A model generated the notes under the pieces. It did no database searches. It had not been told where the DNA came from and worked only from the letters and a program-made list of their open reading frames with translations. Made by a program: the position numbers and the translations under genes. From positions 1 through 5,131 of the forward strand of contig JALZUL010000258.1 in assembly GCA_023301665.1 (NCBI GenBank): a DNA stretch of 5,131 bases, written 5' to 3'. Origin of the DNA: Ascidiaceihabitans sp. (GTDB taxonomy: Bacteria; Pseudomonadota; Alphaproteobacteria; Rhodobacterales; Rhodobacteraceae). How positions within the stretch are numbered: the first letter of the stretch is position 1; each line of letters starts with the position of its first letter. Shown piece after piece: positions 1-5,131 of this stretch.

Positions 1-341
1 TTATGAACCTCCGCAAATTCGGGAAAGCCGTTTGCTAAGCTTTCAACACTTCTATGGCTAAACTGAACCAACATATCTCGCATCTCGATGGGCTTGTCCC
101 ATTCCTCATCTGTCACCCAGTTGTGAGGCAGATTTGGACCAGTCAAGTAAAGCGACCCCGGTTCAAACTCTCCGATATAATCGCCAACGAATGCCTTACC
201 GTAAGCTTCTGTTACCAAGTGCAACTCATACTCTTCATGAGAATGCCACCGGCAAAGATCGCTTGGCCAACCGTGCTCGAGATACCGGATCGAACGCGTT
301 GTCCGGTCCACAAGCTCGGTTTCTGGTAGAATAATCGACAT
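1..341 (-). CDS. AraC-family transcriptional regulator, N-terminal sensor domain (partial, cut by window edge)
   Basis: The reading frame starts at ATG 341-339 and stays open to the left edge, giving 113 residues with no stop. The start is supported by a GGTGG ribosome site at 354-350, 8 nt upstream, and by an in-frame TAG two codons before it. The visible part resembles the cupin-like ligand-binding half of AraC regulators found beside polyol transporters. It has a histidine-rich strand (WHSHEEYELHL, residues 32-42) and a second cupin turn (PGSLYLTGPNLPHNW, 61-75). The DNA-binding helix-turn-helix half would lie outside the window. It follows smoG on the same strand, so it is probably co-transcribed with the transporter. 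By analogy with MtlR-type proteins it would sense the imported polyol and activate the operon; this role is inferred. Family assignment is fairly secure, the ligand is not. Confidence 0.85.
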   Translation of the reverse strand, partial: MSIILPETELVDRTTRSIRYLEHGWPSDLCRWHSHEEYELHLVTEAYGKAFVGDYIGEFEPGSLYLTGPNLPHNWVTDEEWDKPIEMRDMLVQFSHRSVESLANGFPEFAEVH

Positions 342-344
342 CGT

Positions 345-428
345 CTATTCCACCGAGTAGCCAACCGCGGCACCGGACAAGACGATCGTGTGAACGATCA
401 TATATGTAGGTGCCGCGTTACGTGACAT
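345..428 (-). CDS. Candidate 27-residue hydrophobic small protein between smoG and araC
   Basis: An ATG lies 1 nt after the smoG stop and opens a 27-codon frame ending in TAG, 3 nt before the araC start, so it fills the gap almost exactly. The peptide begins MSRNAAPTYM and continues with a hydrophobic stretch (about residues 9-24, including IVHTIVLSGAAVGY), enough for one short membrane segment. The nearest Shine-Dalgarno-like sequence (GGAG within the last codons of smoG) is about 12 nt upstream, longer than ideal, though translational coupling to smoG is possible. I do not recognise the peptide. The same bases form a concentric inverted repeat, so the region may be selected for RNA or DNA structure and the ORF may be accidental. 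An 84-nt open frame can easily arise by chance. Confidence 0.3.
   Translation of the reverse strand: MSRNAAPTYMIVHTIVLSGAAVGYSVE
366..417 (-). repeat. Nested inverted repeat (intercistronic hairpin) between smoG and araC
   Basis: Two inverted repeats share one centre, at 391.5. The outer arms are perfect 9-mers (CGCGGCACC at 366-374 and GGTGCCGCG at 409-417). The inner arms are perfect 6-mers (384-389 and 394-399) around a 4-nt loop. In the minus-strand RNA the inner stem extends by a G-U and an A-U pair to 8 bp. The unpaired stretches between the stems are nearly symmetric. There is no U-tract after it, so it is not a standard terminator. It ends 11 nt before the araC ribosome site (354-350) and could affect mRNA stability, partial termination or araC translation; these roles are inferred. 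Confidence 0.6.
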
Positions 429-429
429 T

Positions 430-1266
430 TTACTTAACCGCTCCGAAGGTTAGGCCTGCAACGAGCTGCTTCTGACAGAACCAACCCAAGACCACGATCG
501 GTGCAATGGCGGCTGTAGATACAGCTGACAGACGACCAAAGAACAGACCTTCTGGTGCTCGGTTACCCTCGATCAATTTCGACAGCGTCGCCGCATCAAT
601 CGTCGTCAAACGTACCGTCCAGTAAGCTTCGTTCCAGCAGAAGATAAAGGTCAGCAAACCAGTGGATGCGATACCGCCCCATGCCAGTGGAATAAGGATA
701 TCCTTGATCTCACCCCATGTGCTAACGCCGTCCATTTTGCCCGCTTCGATGATCTCTTTCGGGATCTCTTTGAAGTAAGTGAACAACATCCAGATAACGA
801 TCGGCAGGTTGACCAAACAGAGCACTAGAATAACCAAGAAGTGTGTATCGAAAATTCCCAGCGCATTCTTCGTCAAGAACGTCATCGGATAAAGCACCGC
901 AGCAGCAGGCAACATCTTTGTCGACAACATCCACATTAGGATGTCTTTGGTGTGACGGCTTGGATCGAACGCCATTGCGTAAGCAGCAGGAACACCAACA
1001 GCCAAAGCGAACAATGTCGCGAATGTTGAGGTGATGACCGAGTTGGTCGCAAAGCGCCAGTAGTCATAGTTTTGCGTCATGTTCGTGTAGTTCTCAAGCG
1101 TCGGCGTAAAGAAGAACAAGAACTCGGGCTTAACCGCGTCAGCGTCCGTTTTGAAGCTTGTGAAAACCAACCAAAAGATCGGGAAAAAGAAAATTATCGC
1201 TACAGCCCATGCTAGTGCGGGCCACATGTATTTTCCAAGAGTGGAGGATTGTGTAATAGTTGCCAT
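430..1266 (-). CDS. smoG: Polyol ABC transporter permease, MalG/SmoG type
   Basis: A 278-residue inner-membrane permease of the MalG group, which forms half of the channel of a carbohydrate-uptake ABC transporter. About six membrane segments are visible, near residues 15-37, 73-97, 109-131, 142-163, 196-215 and 248-268. The cytoplasmic EAA loop that docks on the ATPase lies at about 171-194, with E174-A175-G176, D179-G180 and the closing I192-P193. The C-terminus (QKQLVAGLTFGAVK) is the typical MalG-like ending. The start is well placed: an AGGGA ribosome site (1279-1275) lies 8 nt upstream and overlaps the TAG stop of smoF, indicating coupled translation. The partner is the SmoF-like permease 11 nt upstream. 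No ATPase gene follows directly; a possible small ORF and an AraC gene come next. Sorbitol/mannitol specificity is inferred from the family, and another polyol such as arabitol or xylitol is possible. Confidence 0.92.
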   Translation of the reverse strand: MATITQSSTLGKYMWPALAWAVAIIFFFPIFWLVFTSFKTDADAVKPEFLFFFTPTLENYTNMTQNYDYWRFATNSVITSTFATLFALAVGVPAAYAMAFDPSRHTKDILMWMLSTKMLPAAAVLYPMTFLTKNALGIFDTHFLVILVLCLVNLPIVIWMLFTYFKEIPKEIIEAGKMDGVSTWGEIKDILIPLAWGGIASTGLLTFIFCWNEAYWTVRLTTIDAATLSKLIEGNRAPEGLFFGRLSAVSTAAIAPIVVLGWFCQKQLVAGLTFGAVK

Positions 1267-1277
1267 TGTCTTTTTCC

Positions 1278-2216
1278 CTAGTCCATCAATGTCTTGCCGA
1301 CCATGCGCAGCAAGAAGATAGCGATTATGTTCGCAAGGATTACGGCGAAGATGCCCGTGGCGCTCGCAGCACCGATGTTGTTCGATGTAAATTCACCAAT
1401 CAGGTACGGAAGGTTTTTGTTACCGTTACCGCGGCTGACGATCTCGATCTCTGCATAAAGCGACAGGTGAAAGATCGATTGGATCATCACAACAATCGCG
1501 ATTGGGCGCCCCAAGTGCGGGACAGTCAGGTTGATGAACTGTGACCATGCGGATGCACCATCAAGTGTTGCAGCCTCTTTTTGTGATTCATCTTCGGACT
1601 GCAAAGAGGTCATAAAGATCAGAACCGCAAAAGGTGTCCACTGCCATGTTACCATCATGATAACCGCATAAGCTGATGTTTGCGTCGCGCGGAACGAAAT
1701 CGGTTCGAATGTTGGCCATAAGTTAAAGAACGAGCCCAGAACCGGGAAGTCGCGTAGCCCGTCTACGATGTTGTTGATACCGCCAACCGCCAGACCGTTC
1801 AGTCCTAACACAGGATCAAGGATCATGTTGATCCACAAAACGCCGTTAACCGCAGGCATAACAAAGAAGGGTGAGATCAACAAAACACGTACGATACCGC
1901 GTCCAGGGAAGTTACGGTTAACAAGAACCGCGATACCTAGGCCCAGTACAACTGTCAGGATCAAAATGCTGCCAACAATAAAGACTGAGTTTTGGATCGC
2001 AAACCAAAAGTCTTTGTGGGCCCAGACATACTGATAGTTACCAATGCCACGCCAGTTGCTGAGCGCAGGCGTCATCCACTCAGGGCGAACGGTAGAGTTC
2101 AGCACATAGCGAATGAATGAGAAATATAACGTCATGCTGAGAGGGACAAGCATCCAAATCAGCAACAGCACGACAGCCGGTGTTTGGAGTATACGGGGGA
2201 GCGTTCTATCGGACAT
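1278..2216 (-). CDS. smoF: Polyol ABC transporter permease, MalF/SmoF type
   Basis: A 312-residue inner-membrane permease of the MalF group, partner of SmoG in the translocation channel. Hydrophobic segments lie at about residues 12-35, 72-97, 108-133, 182-203, 237-258 and 283-304. A periplasmic loop covers about 134-180. The EAA loop is well conserved at 214-233 (EAATLDGAS, then V232-P233), the contact for the ATPase coupling helix. The chosen start is ATG 2216-2214, which gives MSDRTLPRIL directly before the first membrane helix and has an AAGGTGA ribosome site (2231-2225) 8 nt upstream. The frame stays open for 27 more codons to 2297, but those encode an unconvincing polar stretch. It follows smoE after a 171-nt gap containing a stem-loop and precedes smoG by 11 nt. 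The protein family is secure; the exact sugar alcohol is inferred. Confidence 0.92.
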   Translation of the reverse strand: MSDRTLPRILQTPAVVLLLIWMLVPLSMTLYFSFIRYVLNSTVRPEWMTPALSNWRGIGNYQYVWAHKDFWFAIQNSVFIVGSILILTVVLGLGIAVLVNRNFPGRGIVRVLLISPFFVMPAVNGVLWINMILDPVLGLNGLAVGGINNIVDGLRDFPVLGSFFNLWPTFEPISFRATQTSAYAVIMMVTWQWTPFAVLIFMTSLQSEDESQKEAATLDGASAWSQFINLTVPHLGRPIAIVVMIQSIFHLSLYAEIEIVSRGNGNKNLPYLIGEFTSNNIGAASATGIFAVILANIIAIFLLRMVGKTLMD

Positions 2217-2339
2217 AACTCGAGTCACCTTACAAGCAAGGGTTGCGTTGAAATTCGTTTTTATCGGGTGGTCGTTTGGCCAAAATGATTGTGGCATCCG
2301 CCAATATCAGACCAAGCAATCGATCAATTGTTCGGAACA

Positions 2340-2367
2340 AGAGGCCCGGAAAATTTCCCGGGCCTCT
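2340..2367 (-). terminator. Strong stem-loop between smoE and smoF (partial terminator or 3'-end stabiliser)
   Basis: A perfect 10-bp GC-rich stem (AGAGGCCCGG at 2340-2349 and CCGGGCCTCT at 2358-2367) encloses an 8-nt A/T-rich loop that can pair further. It begins about 20 nt after the smoE stop. On the minus strand it is followed only by TTGTTCC, a poor U-tract, so full termination is doubtful. Hairpins after the binding-protein gene of ABC operons, as in malE-malF, commonly protect the upstream mRNA or reduce read-through so that binding protein exceeds permease. That fits here, but the effect is inferred. Confidence 0.6.
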
Positions 2368-2387
2368 GTTTTAGTCAACTAAGCGGT

Positions 2388-3683
2388 TTAGTAGTAGCCC
2401 GCTTCGGACATGATTGCGTCTGCCGCAGATTGTGCTGCTGCAAGTGCATCGTCTACAGATTTCGCACCGGAAAGCGCTGCTGCGATTTCTTGAGCTACTG
2501 CTGTACCAACTTCTGGGAACTCAGGGATAGCTGCGAACTGAACACCAACGTATGGTTTGATGTCTGTTGCTGCTGGTGCCGCTGAGTCAATCGCTGCTTT
2601 CTCAGCTGCTGCGAAAGGTGCAGCCGCTTTGAATTCAGAGATTTCATAAGTTGAAGCACGTGTACCTGTTGGAACTTTTGACCAACCGAAGTCAGCGTGG
2701 TTGCCTACAGCTTGGATGTACTCTTTAGAAGTCGCCCATTCGATGAACGCAGTTGCTTCTGCAGCGTTTGGTGAACCTGCAGGAACAGCCATCGCCCATG
2801 CCCACAACCAGTTCGCGCCCACTGGGTTACCAGAGTTTGGAGACTGTGCGTACGCTACGTTCTCAACTTCCAAGAAAGAAGCCGCGATTGTCGCATCGAT
2901 CCACATGCCACACTTGCCTTCGTTGTACAAAGCCAAGATCTCGTTGAAGGAGTTACCTTCTGAGCCTGGAGGACCGTAGTTACCCAATAGATCAACATAG
3001 AAGTTGATCGCAGCTTTCCACTCATCGGATTCTAGAGTTGGGTGGAAGTCTTTGTCGAACCATGCGCCGCCAAATGAGTTCACAACAGTTGTTACGAACG
3101 CCATGTTGTCGCCCCAACCTGGCTTACCGCGCAAGCATGCACCGTAAACGCCGTTGTCTGGGTCGTGCATCGCAGCAGCTGCTGCTTTTACGTTGTCCCA
3201 TGAATCGTTGTCCGCAATAGATACGCCAGCCGCGTCTGTGAGGTCTTTACGATACATAACCATTGAAGATTCGCCGTAGAAAGGTGCAGCATAAAGCGTA
3301 CCTTCGTGTGACAAACCGTTGCGCATTGCTGGCAGCAAATCGTCGACGTCATAGTCCGCGCCAAAGTTCAGTGGTTCGATCCAGCCTGCTGCGCCCCAGA
3401 TTGGTGCTTCTTGCATGCCGATGTTGATGATGTCGTACTGACCGCCGCCGGTTGCTGTGTCAGAAGTTACTTGCTCGCGCAAAACGCCTTCTTCCAAAGA
3501 AACCCAGTTCAATGCAACGCCAGTTTCAGCAGTATATGCTTCCGCGACTTTCTGCATGTTGATCATGTGGCCGTTGTTTACGATCGCAATTGTAAGTTCT
3601 TTTGCGTGACCGTCAGCTACCGCAGTTGTTGCTGCTGCAACGCCCAACGCGAGGCCCAAAGCCGTGTTACGTAGTGATTTCAT
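2388..3683 (-). CDS. smoE: Periplasmic polyol-binding protein of an ABC transporter (SmoE-like)
   Basis: A 431-residue extracellular solute-binding protein (family 1 fold) that captures a sugar alcohol in the periplasm and delivers it to SmoF/SmoG. A Sec signal peptide covers residues 1-23: charged start MKSLR, hydrophobic core, and AVA before D24 as the likely cleavage site. The mature protein opens with the SmoE-like block around LTIAIVNNGHMINMQ (30-44), then NWVSLEEGVLREQV (59-72), YDIINIG (83-89) and the segment PFYGESSMVMYRKDL (134-148). Two cysteines, C183 and C258, could form a disulfide. There is no lipobox, so it is a soluble periplasmic protein. The start is ATG 3683-3681, with GGAGG (3694-3690) 6 nt upstream; a 16-codon upstream extension exists but would bury the signal peptide. 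It is the first gene of the operon. Sorbitol/mannitol binding is the family expectation, not proven here. Confidence 0.92.
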   Translation of the reverse strand: MKSLRNTALGLALGVAAATTAVADGHAKELTIAIVNNGHMINMQKVAEAYTAETGVALNWVSLEEGVLREQVTSDTATGGGQYDIINIGMQEAPIWGAAGWIEPLNFGADYDVDDLLPAMRNGLSHEGTLYAAPFYGESSMVMYRKDLTDAAGVSIADNDSWDNVKAAAAAMHDPDNGVYGACLRGKPGWGDNMAFVTTVVNSFGGAWFDKDFHPTLESDEWKAAINFYVDLLGNYGPPGSEGNSFNEILALYNEGKCGMWIDATIAASFLEVENVAYAQSPNSGNPVGANWLWAWAMAVPAGSPNAAEATAFIEWATSKEYIQAVGNHADFGWSKVPTGTRASTYEISEFKAAAPFAAAEKAAIDSAAPAATDIKPYVGVQFAAIPEFPEVGTAVAQEIAAALSGAKSVDDALAAAQSAADAIMSEAGYY

Positions 3684-3689
3684 TGTCTT

Positions 3690-3694
3690 CCTCC
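3690..3694 (-). promoter_or_regulatory. smoE: Ribosome binding site deciding the smoE start
   Basis: On the minus strand GGAGG lies 6 nt before ATG 3683. This favours the signal-peptide-bearing start over the longer open frame reaching 3731. Confidence 0.8.
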
Positions 3695-3754
3695 CAGAAG
3701 TGAAAACGGATCCGTCTCGAATCCCGTCCAAGCATACTGGAGGAAATCAGTGAG

Positions 3755-3779
3755 CAATGTCTACCAATTTACTATCAAT
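3755..3779 (-). promoter_or_regulatory. Phased ATTG direct repeats, candidate AraC-type operator upstream of smoE
   Basis: On the minus strand three similar blocks occur in tandem: ATTGATAGT, ATTGGTAGA and ATTGCTCAC, starting at 3779, 3768 and 3758. The 11- and 10-nt steps put them on one face of the helix. AraC-family activators usually bind direct repeats spaced by about one or two helical turns just upstream of the -35 region. The site lies 72-96 nt before the smoE start codon and an AraC gene ends the same operon, so an operator role is plausible. The repeats are short and the region A/T-rich, so chance is possible. Confidence 0.3.
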
Positions 3780-4169
3780 CACACATACTAATTTAACATT
3801 CTATTGACCTCATCTGCTTAAAAAATGATCGAAGTGTAGATGATTGGTCATAAAAACAACAAATTTCTGTATAAAAGTCGAAATCATACCAGCTATGCAA
3901 AAAAAATGGGTAGCCACGTGAACCGATGATTCTAGGAGGTGATTCTTTACCGAAACCTCGATTCGGCTCCTAACACTCAAAGTTTCGCTAACGCTCCGCC
4001 AAACAATCAATAGCTGTTAACCAAGGCACTAACCCAAAATTAAGCACATCGCCTTACTGCAGATCACACAGAAATCGCCAAACGATAAGCTGACCACGTC
4101 CTTGCGCGCCGCGAACTCTACCAATCACTTGTACCATCGCGGTGGATCTGGAACAAAGTTCCCAGCAGC

Positions 4170-4175
4170 AAAAGG
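4170..4175 (+). promoter_or_regulatory. cobB: Ribosome binding site of the Sir2 gene
   Basis: AAAAGG lies 10 nt before ATG 4186 on the plus strand. It is moderate in strength and supports this start over the TTG at 4102. Confidence 0.45.
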
Positions 4176-4185
4176 CATCTACTTC

Positions 4186-4878
4186 ATGACCAATCTAGTG
4201 ATCCTCACAGGCGCAGGCATTTCCGCGGAAAGCGGTATCTCCACCTTTCGCGATGACGGTGGCTTATGGGCCAAACACCGTATCGAAGATGTCGCAACAC
4301 CCGAAGGTTTCGCGCGAGATCCTGAACTCGTGGTAAATTTTTATAATGAGCGACGCGCCCAAGCTGCAAGCGTTGCCCCAAATACGGCGCACAAAGCTCT
4401 TGCCAATTTAGAGGCCCAACATCAAGGCGACCTCTTACTAGTCACCCAAAACGTCGACGACCTGCATGAGCGCGGTGGCAACCCGCATGTTTTACACATG
4501 CATGGTGCATTGAATTCTGCGCTTTGCGCCAGCTGTGATCATCGCTGGCCCGCACCGATGAGGATGCTGGTCGCTGACTCATGCCCAAATTGCTCTGCGC
4601 CCATGGCGCGCCCAGATATCGTATGGTTCGGAGAAATGCCTTATCAAATGGACCGTATCGAACGCGCCCTGTCAAAAGCCGATATTTTTGTGGCTATTGG
4701 TACATCGGGAAACGTCTACCCTGCCGCTGGCTTCGTCGAAATGGCCTCACATTATGGGGCGCATACAATCGAATTAAATCTCGAACCCTCAGCGGTCGTT
4801 TCTCAATTCGATGAGACCAGATTTGGCAAAGCCAGCGAAACCGTGCCGCAATGGGTTTCGGAAATCTTGAATAAGTAG
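4186..4878 (+). CDS. cobB: NAD-dependent protein deacylase, Sir2/CobB family
   Basis: A complete 230-residue sirtuin that removes acyl groups from lysines in cytoplasmic proteins, consuming NAD+ and yielding nicotinamide and O-acyl-ADP-ribose. Visible motifs in order: GAGISAESGISTFR (9-22) for NAD binding; TQNVDDLHERGG (87-98); HMHG (104-107) with catalytic H106; four zinc cysteines C114, C117, C133 and C136; PDIVWFGEMP (143-152); GTSGNVYPAAGF (172-183); and NLEPS (198-202). Y53 and R56 in FYNERR match the Tyr-x-x-Arg pair (Y92/R95 in E. coli CobB, also in SIRT5) that recognises succinyl and malonyl lysine, so desuccinylation as well as deacetylation is expected. ATG 4186 starts right at the Rossmann strand, normal for short bacterial sirtuins; 28 further open codons back to a TTG at 4102 show no family similarity. 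It is divergent from the transporter operon and convergent with the next gene. All catalytic residues are intact. Confidence 0.95.
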   Translation: MTNLVILTGAGISAESGISTFRDDGGLWAKHRIEDVATPEGFARDPELVVNFYNERRAQAASVAPNTAHKALANLEAQHQGDLLLVTQNVDDLHERGGNPHVLHMHGALNSALCASCDHRWPAPMRMLVADSCPNCSAPMARPDIVWFGEMPYQMDRIERALSKADIFVAIGTSGNVYPAAGFVEMASHYGAHTIELNLEPSAVVSQFDETRFGKASETVPQWVSEILNK

Positions 4879-4902
4879 CCGGAAAAGAAAGAACCGGCTA
4901 CT
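4874..4902. terminator. Hairpin between the convergent cobB and copper-chaperone genes
   Basis: A perfect 9-bp stem (AGTAGCCGG at 4874-4882 and CCGGCTACT at 4894-4902) with an 11-nt purine-rich loop. The left arm includes the cobB stop codon. It lies between two genes that end toward each other and could serve both strands. Neither side has a strong U-tract (CAGTACGCTTT on the plus strand, TATTCAAG on the minus), so it is terminator-like rather than a textbook terminator. Confidence 0.5.
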
Positions 4903-4921
4903 CAGTACGCTTTGGGCCCAG

Positions 4922-5131
4922 TTAATGGTCTGCGTGTTCTTTATGCTTAGAGTGATCTGAATGCCCAGAATGGTCCGCATGCGCGTCTTTTACGGCTGGC
5001 TTTCGCCCGTTATCTACCGCGATTTCTACTGTTACATCTTCGGCATTTTCAAACTCAAACGTAACCGAAATCGTCTCTCCATCTACCAAAGATTGATTTA
5101 ACCCCATCAGCATAACGTGGTCACCCCCACG
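4922..5131 (-). CDS. PCu(A)C periplasmic copper chaperone, C-terminal part (partial)
   Basis: An open frame enters from the right edge and ends at TAA 4924-4922, giving the last 69 residues of a larger protein. The first visible residues, GGDHVMLMGL, match the conserved Gly-Gly-x-His-x-Met block of PCu(A)C proteins, where the HxM pair (HVM) helps bind Cu(I). Next come NQSLVDGETISVTFEFENA and a beta-strand segment typical of the end of this cupredoxin-like domain. PCu(A)C proteins carry copper in the periplasm and help load the CuA or CuB centre of cytochrome c oxidase. The N-terminal signal peptide and remaining Met/His ligands would be outside the window. After the domain an added tail has seven histidines, one every three residues, up to the stop. 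An internal ATG at 5113 lies inside the conserved block and is not the real start. The family is confident; whether the target is CuA or CuB cannot be told. Confidence 0.88.
   Translation of the reverse strand, partial: RGGDHVMLMGLNQSLVDGETISVTFEFENAEDVTVEIAVDNGRKPAVKDAHADHSGHSDHSKHKEHADH

Larger units (their letters stand above)
3684..4185. other. Divergent intergenic region between smoE and cobB (promoter region)
   Basis: About 500 nt without a convincing gene. The smoE-proximal half is A/T-rich and must contain the transporter promoter. I found no good -35/-10 pair on the minus strand, as expected for an AraC-activated promoter. It contains phased ATTG repeats (3755-3779), a 10-bp palindrome ACGGATCCGT (3706-3715) in the smoE leader, and a structured patch at about 3926-3972. 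On the plus strand, TTGGTC (3844-3849) followed after 18 nt by TGTATA is a weak promoter candidate pointing toward cobB. The remaining 4000-4185 stretch shows nothing beyond the cobB ribosome site. Open frames here, such as 4010-3810 on the minus strand, look non-coding. Confidence 0.6.

Noticed and set aside
54..334. Plus-strand open frames of 91 and 66 codons
   Set aside because: They lie antisense to the clearly recognisable AraC sensor domain and show no family features.
2389..3674. Several plus-strand frames opposite smoE (for example 2701-2979 and 3411-3674)
   Set aside because: Antisense shadows of a well-supported binding-protein gene, rich in Cys, Arg and Ser with no recognisable domain.
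3933..3972. tRNA-like element, because TAGGAG and CTCCTA arms flank a CTCGATTC loop-like segment
   Set aside because: Only 40 nt long, with no anticodon arm, no D arm and no proper T-loop consensus.
3926..3973. 15-codon plus-strand ORF (MILGGDSLPKPRFGS) as a cobB leader peptide
   Set aside because: The SD-like sequence lies inside the frame rather than before it, and the stop is over 200 nt from cobB. Nothing supports translation.
3810..4010. 66-codon minus-strand frame in the intergenic region
   Set aside because: It starts at TTG without a clear ribosome site, has no recognisable family, and spans A/T-rich promoter-like sequence.
4102..4185. N-terminal extension of the sirtuin from a TTG start
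   Set aside because: The 28 extra residues have no sirtuin similarity, and ATG 4186 places the protein start at the expected first beta strand with an AAAAGG ribosome site.
4789..4980. 63-codon minus-strand frame across the cobB 3' end
   Set aside because: It overlaps conserved C-terminal sirtuin codons and the convergent hairpin, and is out of frame with the copper chaperone.

Overview
The window looks like chromosomal DNA of an alphaproteobacterium, most likely a marine Rhodobacterales (Roseobacter-type) bacterium. The proteins read as SmoE/SmoF/SmoG polyol transporter components, a Sir2 deacylase of the short alphaproteobacterial form and a PCu(A)C copper chaperone. Moderate GC content and closely packed genes fit this. 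The species assignment is inferred from remembered family resemblance, not from a search.

Layout. Positions 1-3683 hold a leftward operon on the minus strand. In transcription order it has a sugar-alcohol binding protein (smoE-like, 3683-2388), a 171-nt gap with a strong stem-loop, two membrane permeases (smoF-like, 2216-1278; smoG-like, 1266-430), an 84-nt candidate small ORF (428-345) inside a nested inverted repeat, and the N-terminal sensor half of an AraC-family regulator (341 to the left edge, cut off). Positions 3684-4185 are a roughly 500-nt divergent intergenic region that must hold the transporter promoter and probably that of the rightward gene. On the plus strand, 4186-4878 encodes a complete Sir2/CobB protein deacylase. 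A convergent hairpin follows, then the C-terminal end of a minus-strand PCu(A)C copper chaperone (4922 to the right edge) whose tail has a histidine at every third residue.

How the genes work together. SmoE captures a polyol (sorbitol or mannitol by family) in the periplasm and SmoF/SmoG form the channel. The ATPase that must power them is not in the window and may lie beyond the AraC gene. The AraC protein has a cupin-type ligand-binding domain and is probably the polyol-responsive activator of the operon, encoded by the operon's own transcript. The stem-loop after smoE fits the usual need for much more binding protein than permease. The Sir2 and copper-chaperone genes have no evident functional link to the transporter.

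Most of the window is ordinary. The parts that deserve a second look are the concentric inverted repeat and small ORF between smoG and araC, helically phased ATTG repeats upstream of smoE, a structured patch in the large intergenic region, and the periodic histidine tail. I saw no mobile element, CRISPR array, tRNA or rRNA, and nothing that clearly amounts to an undescribed system.
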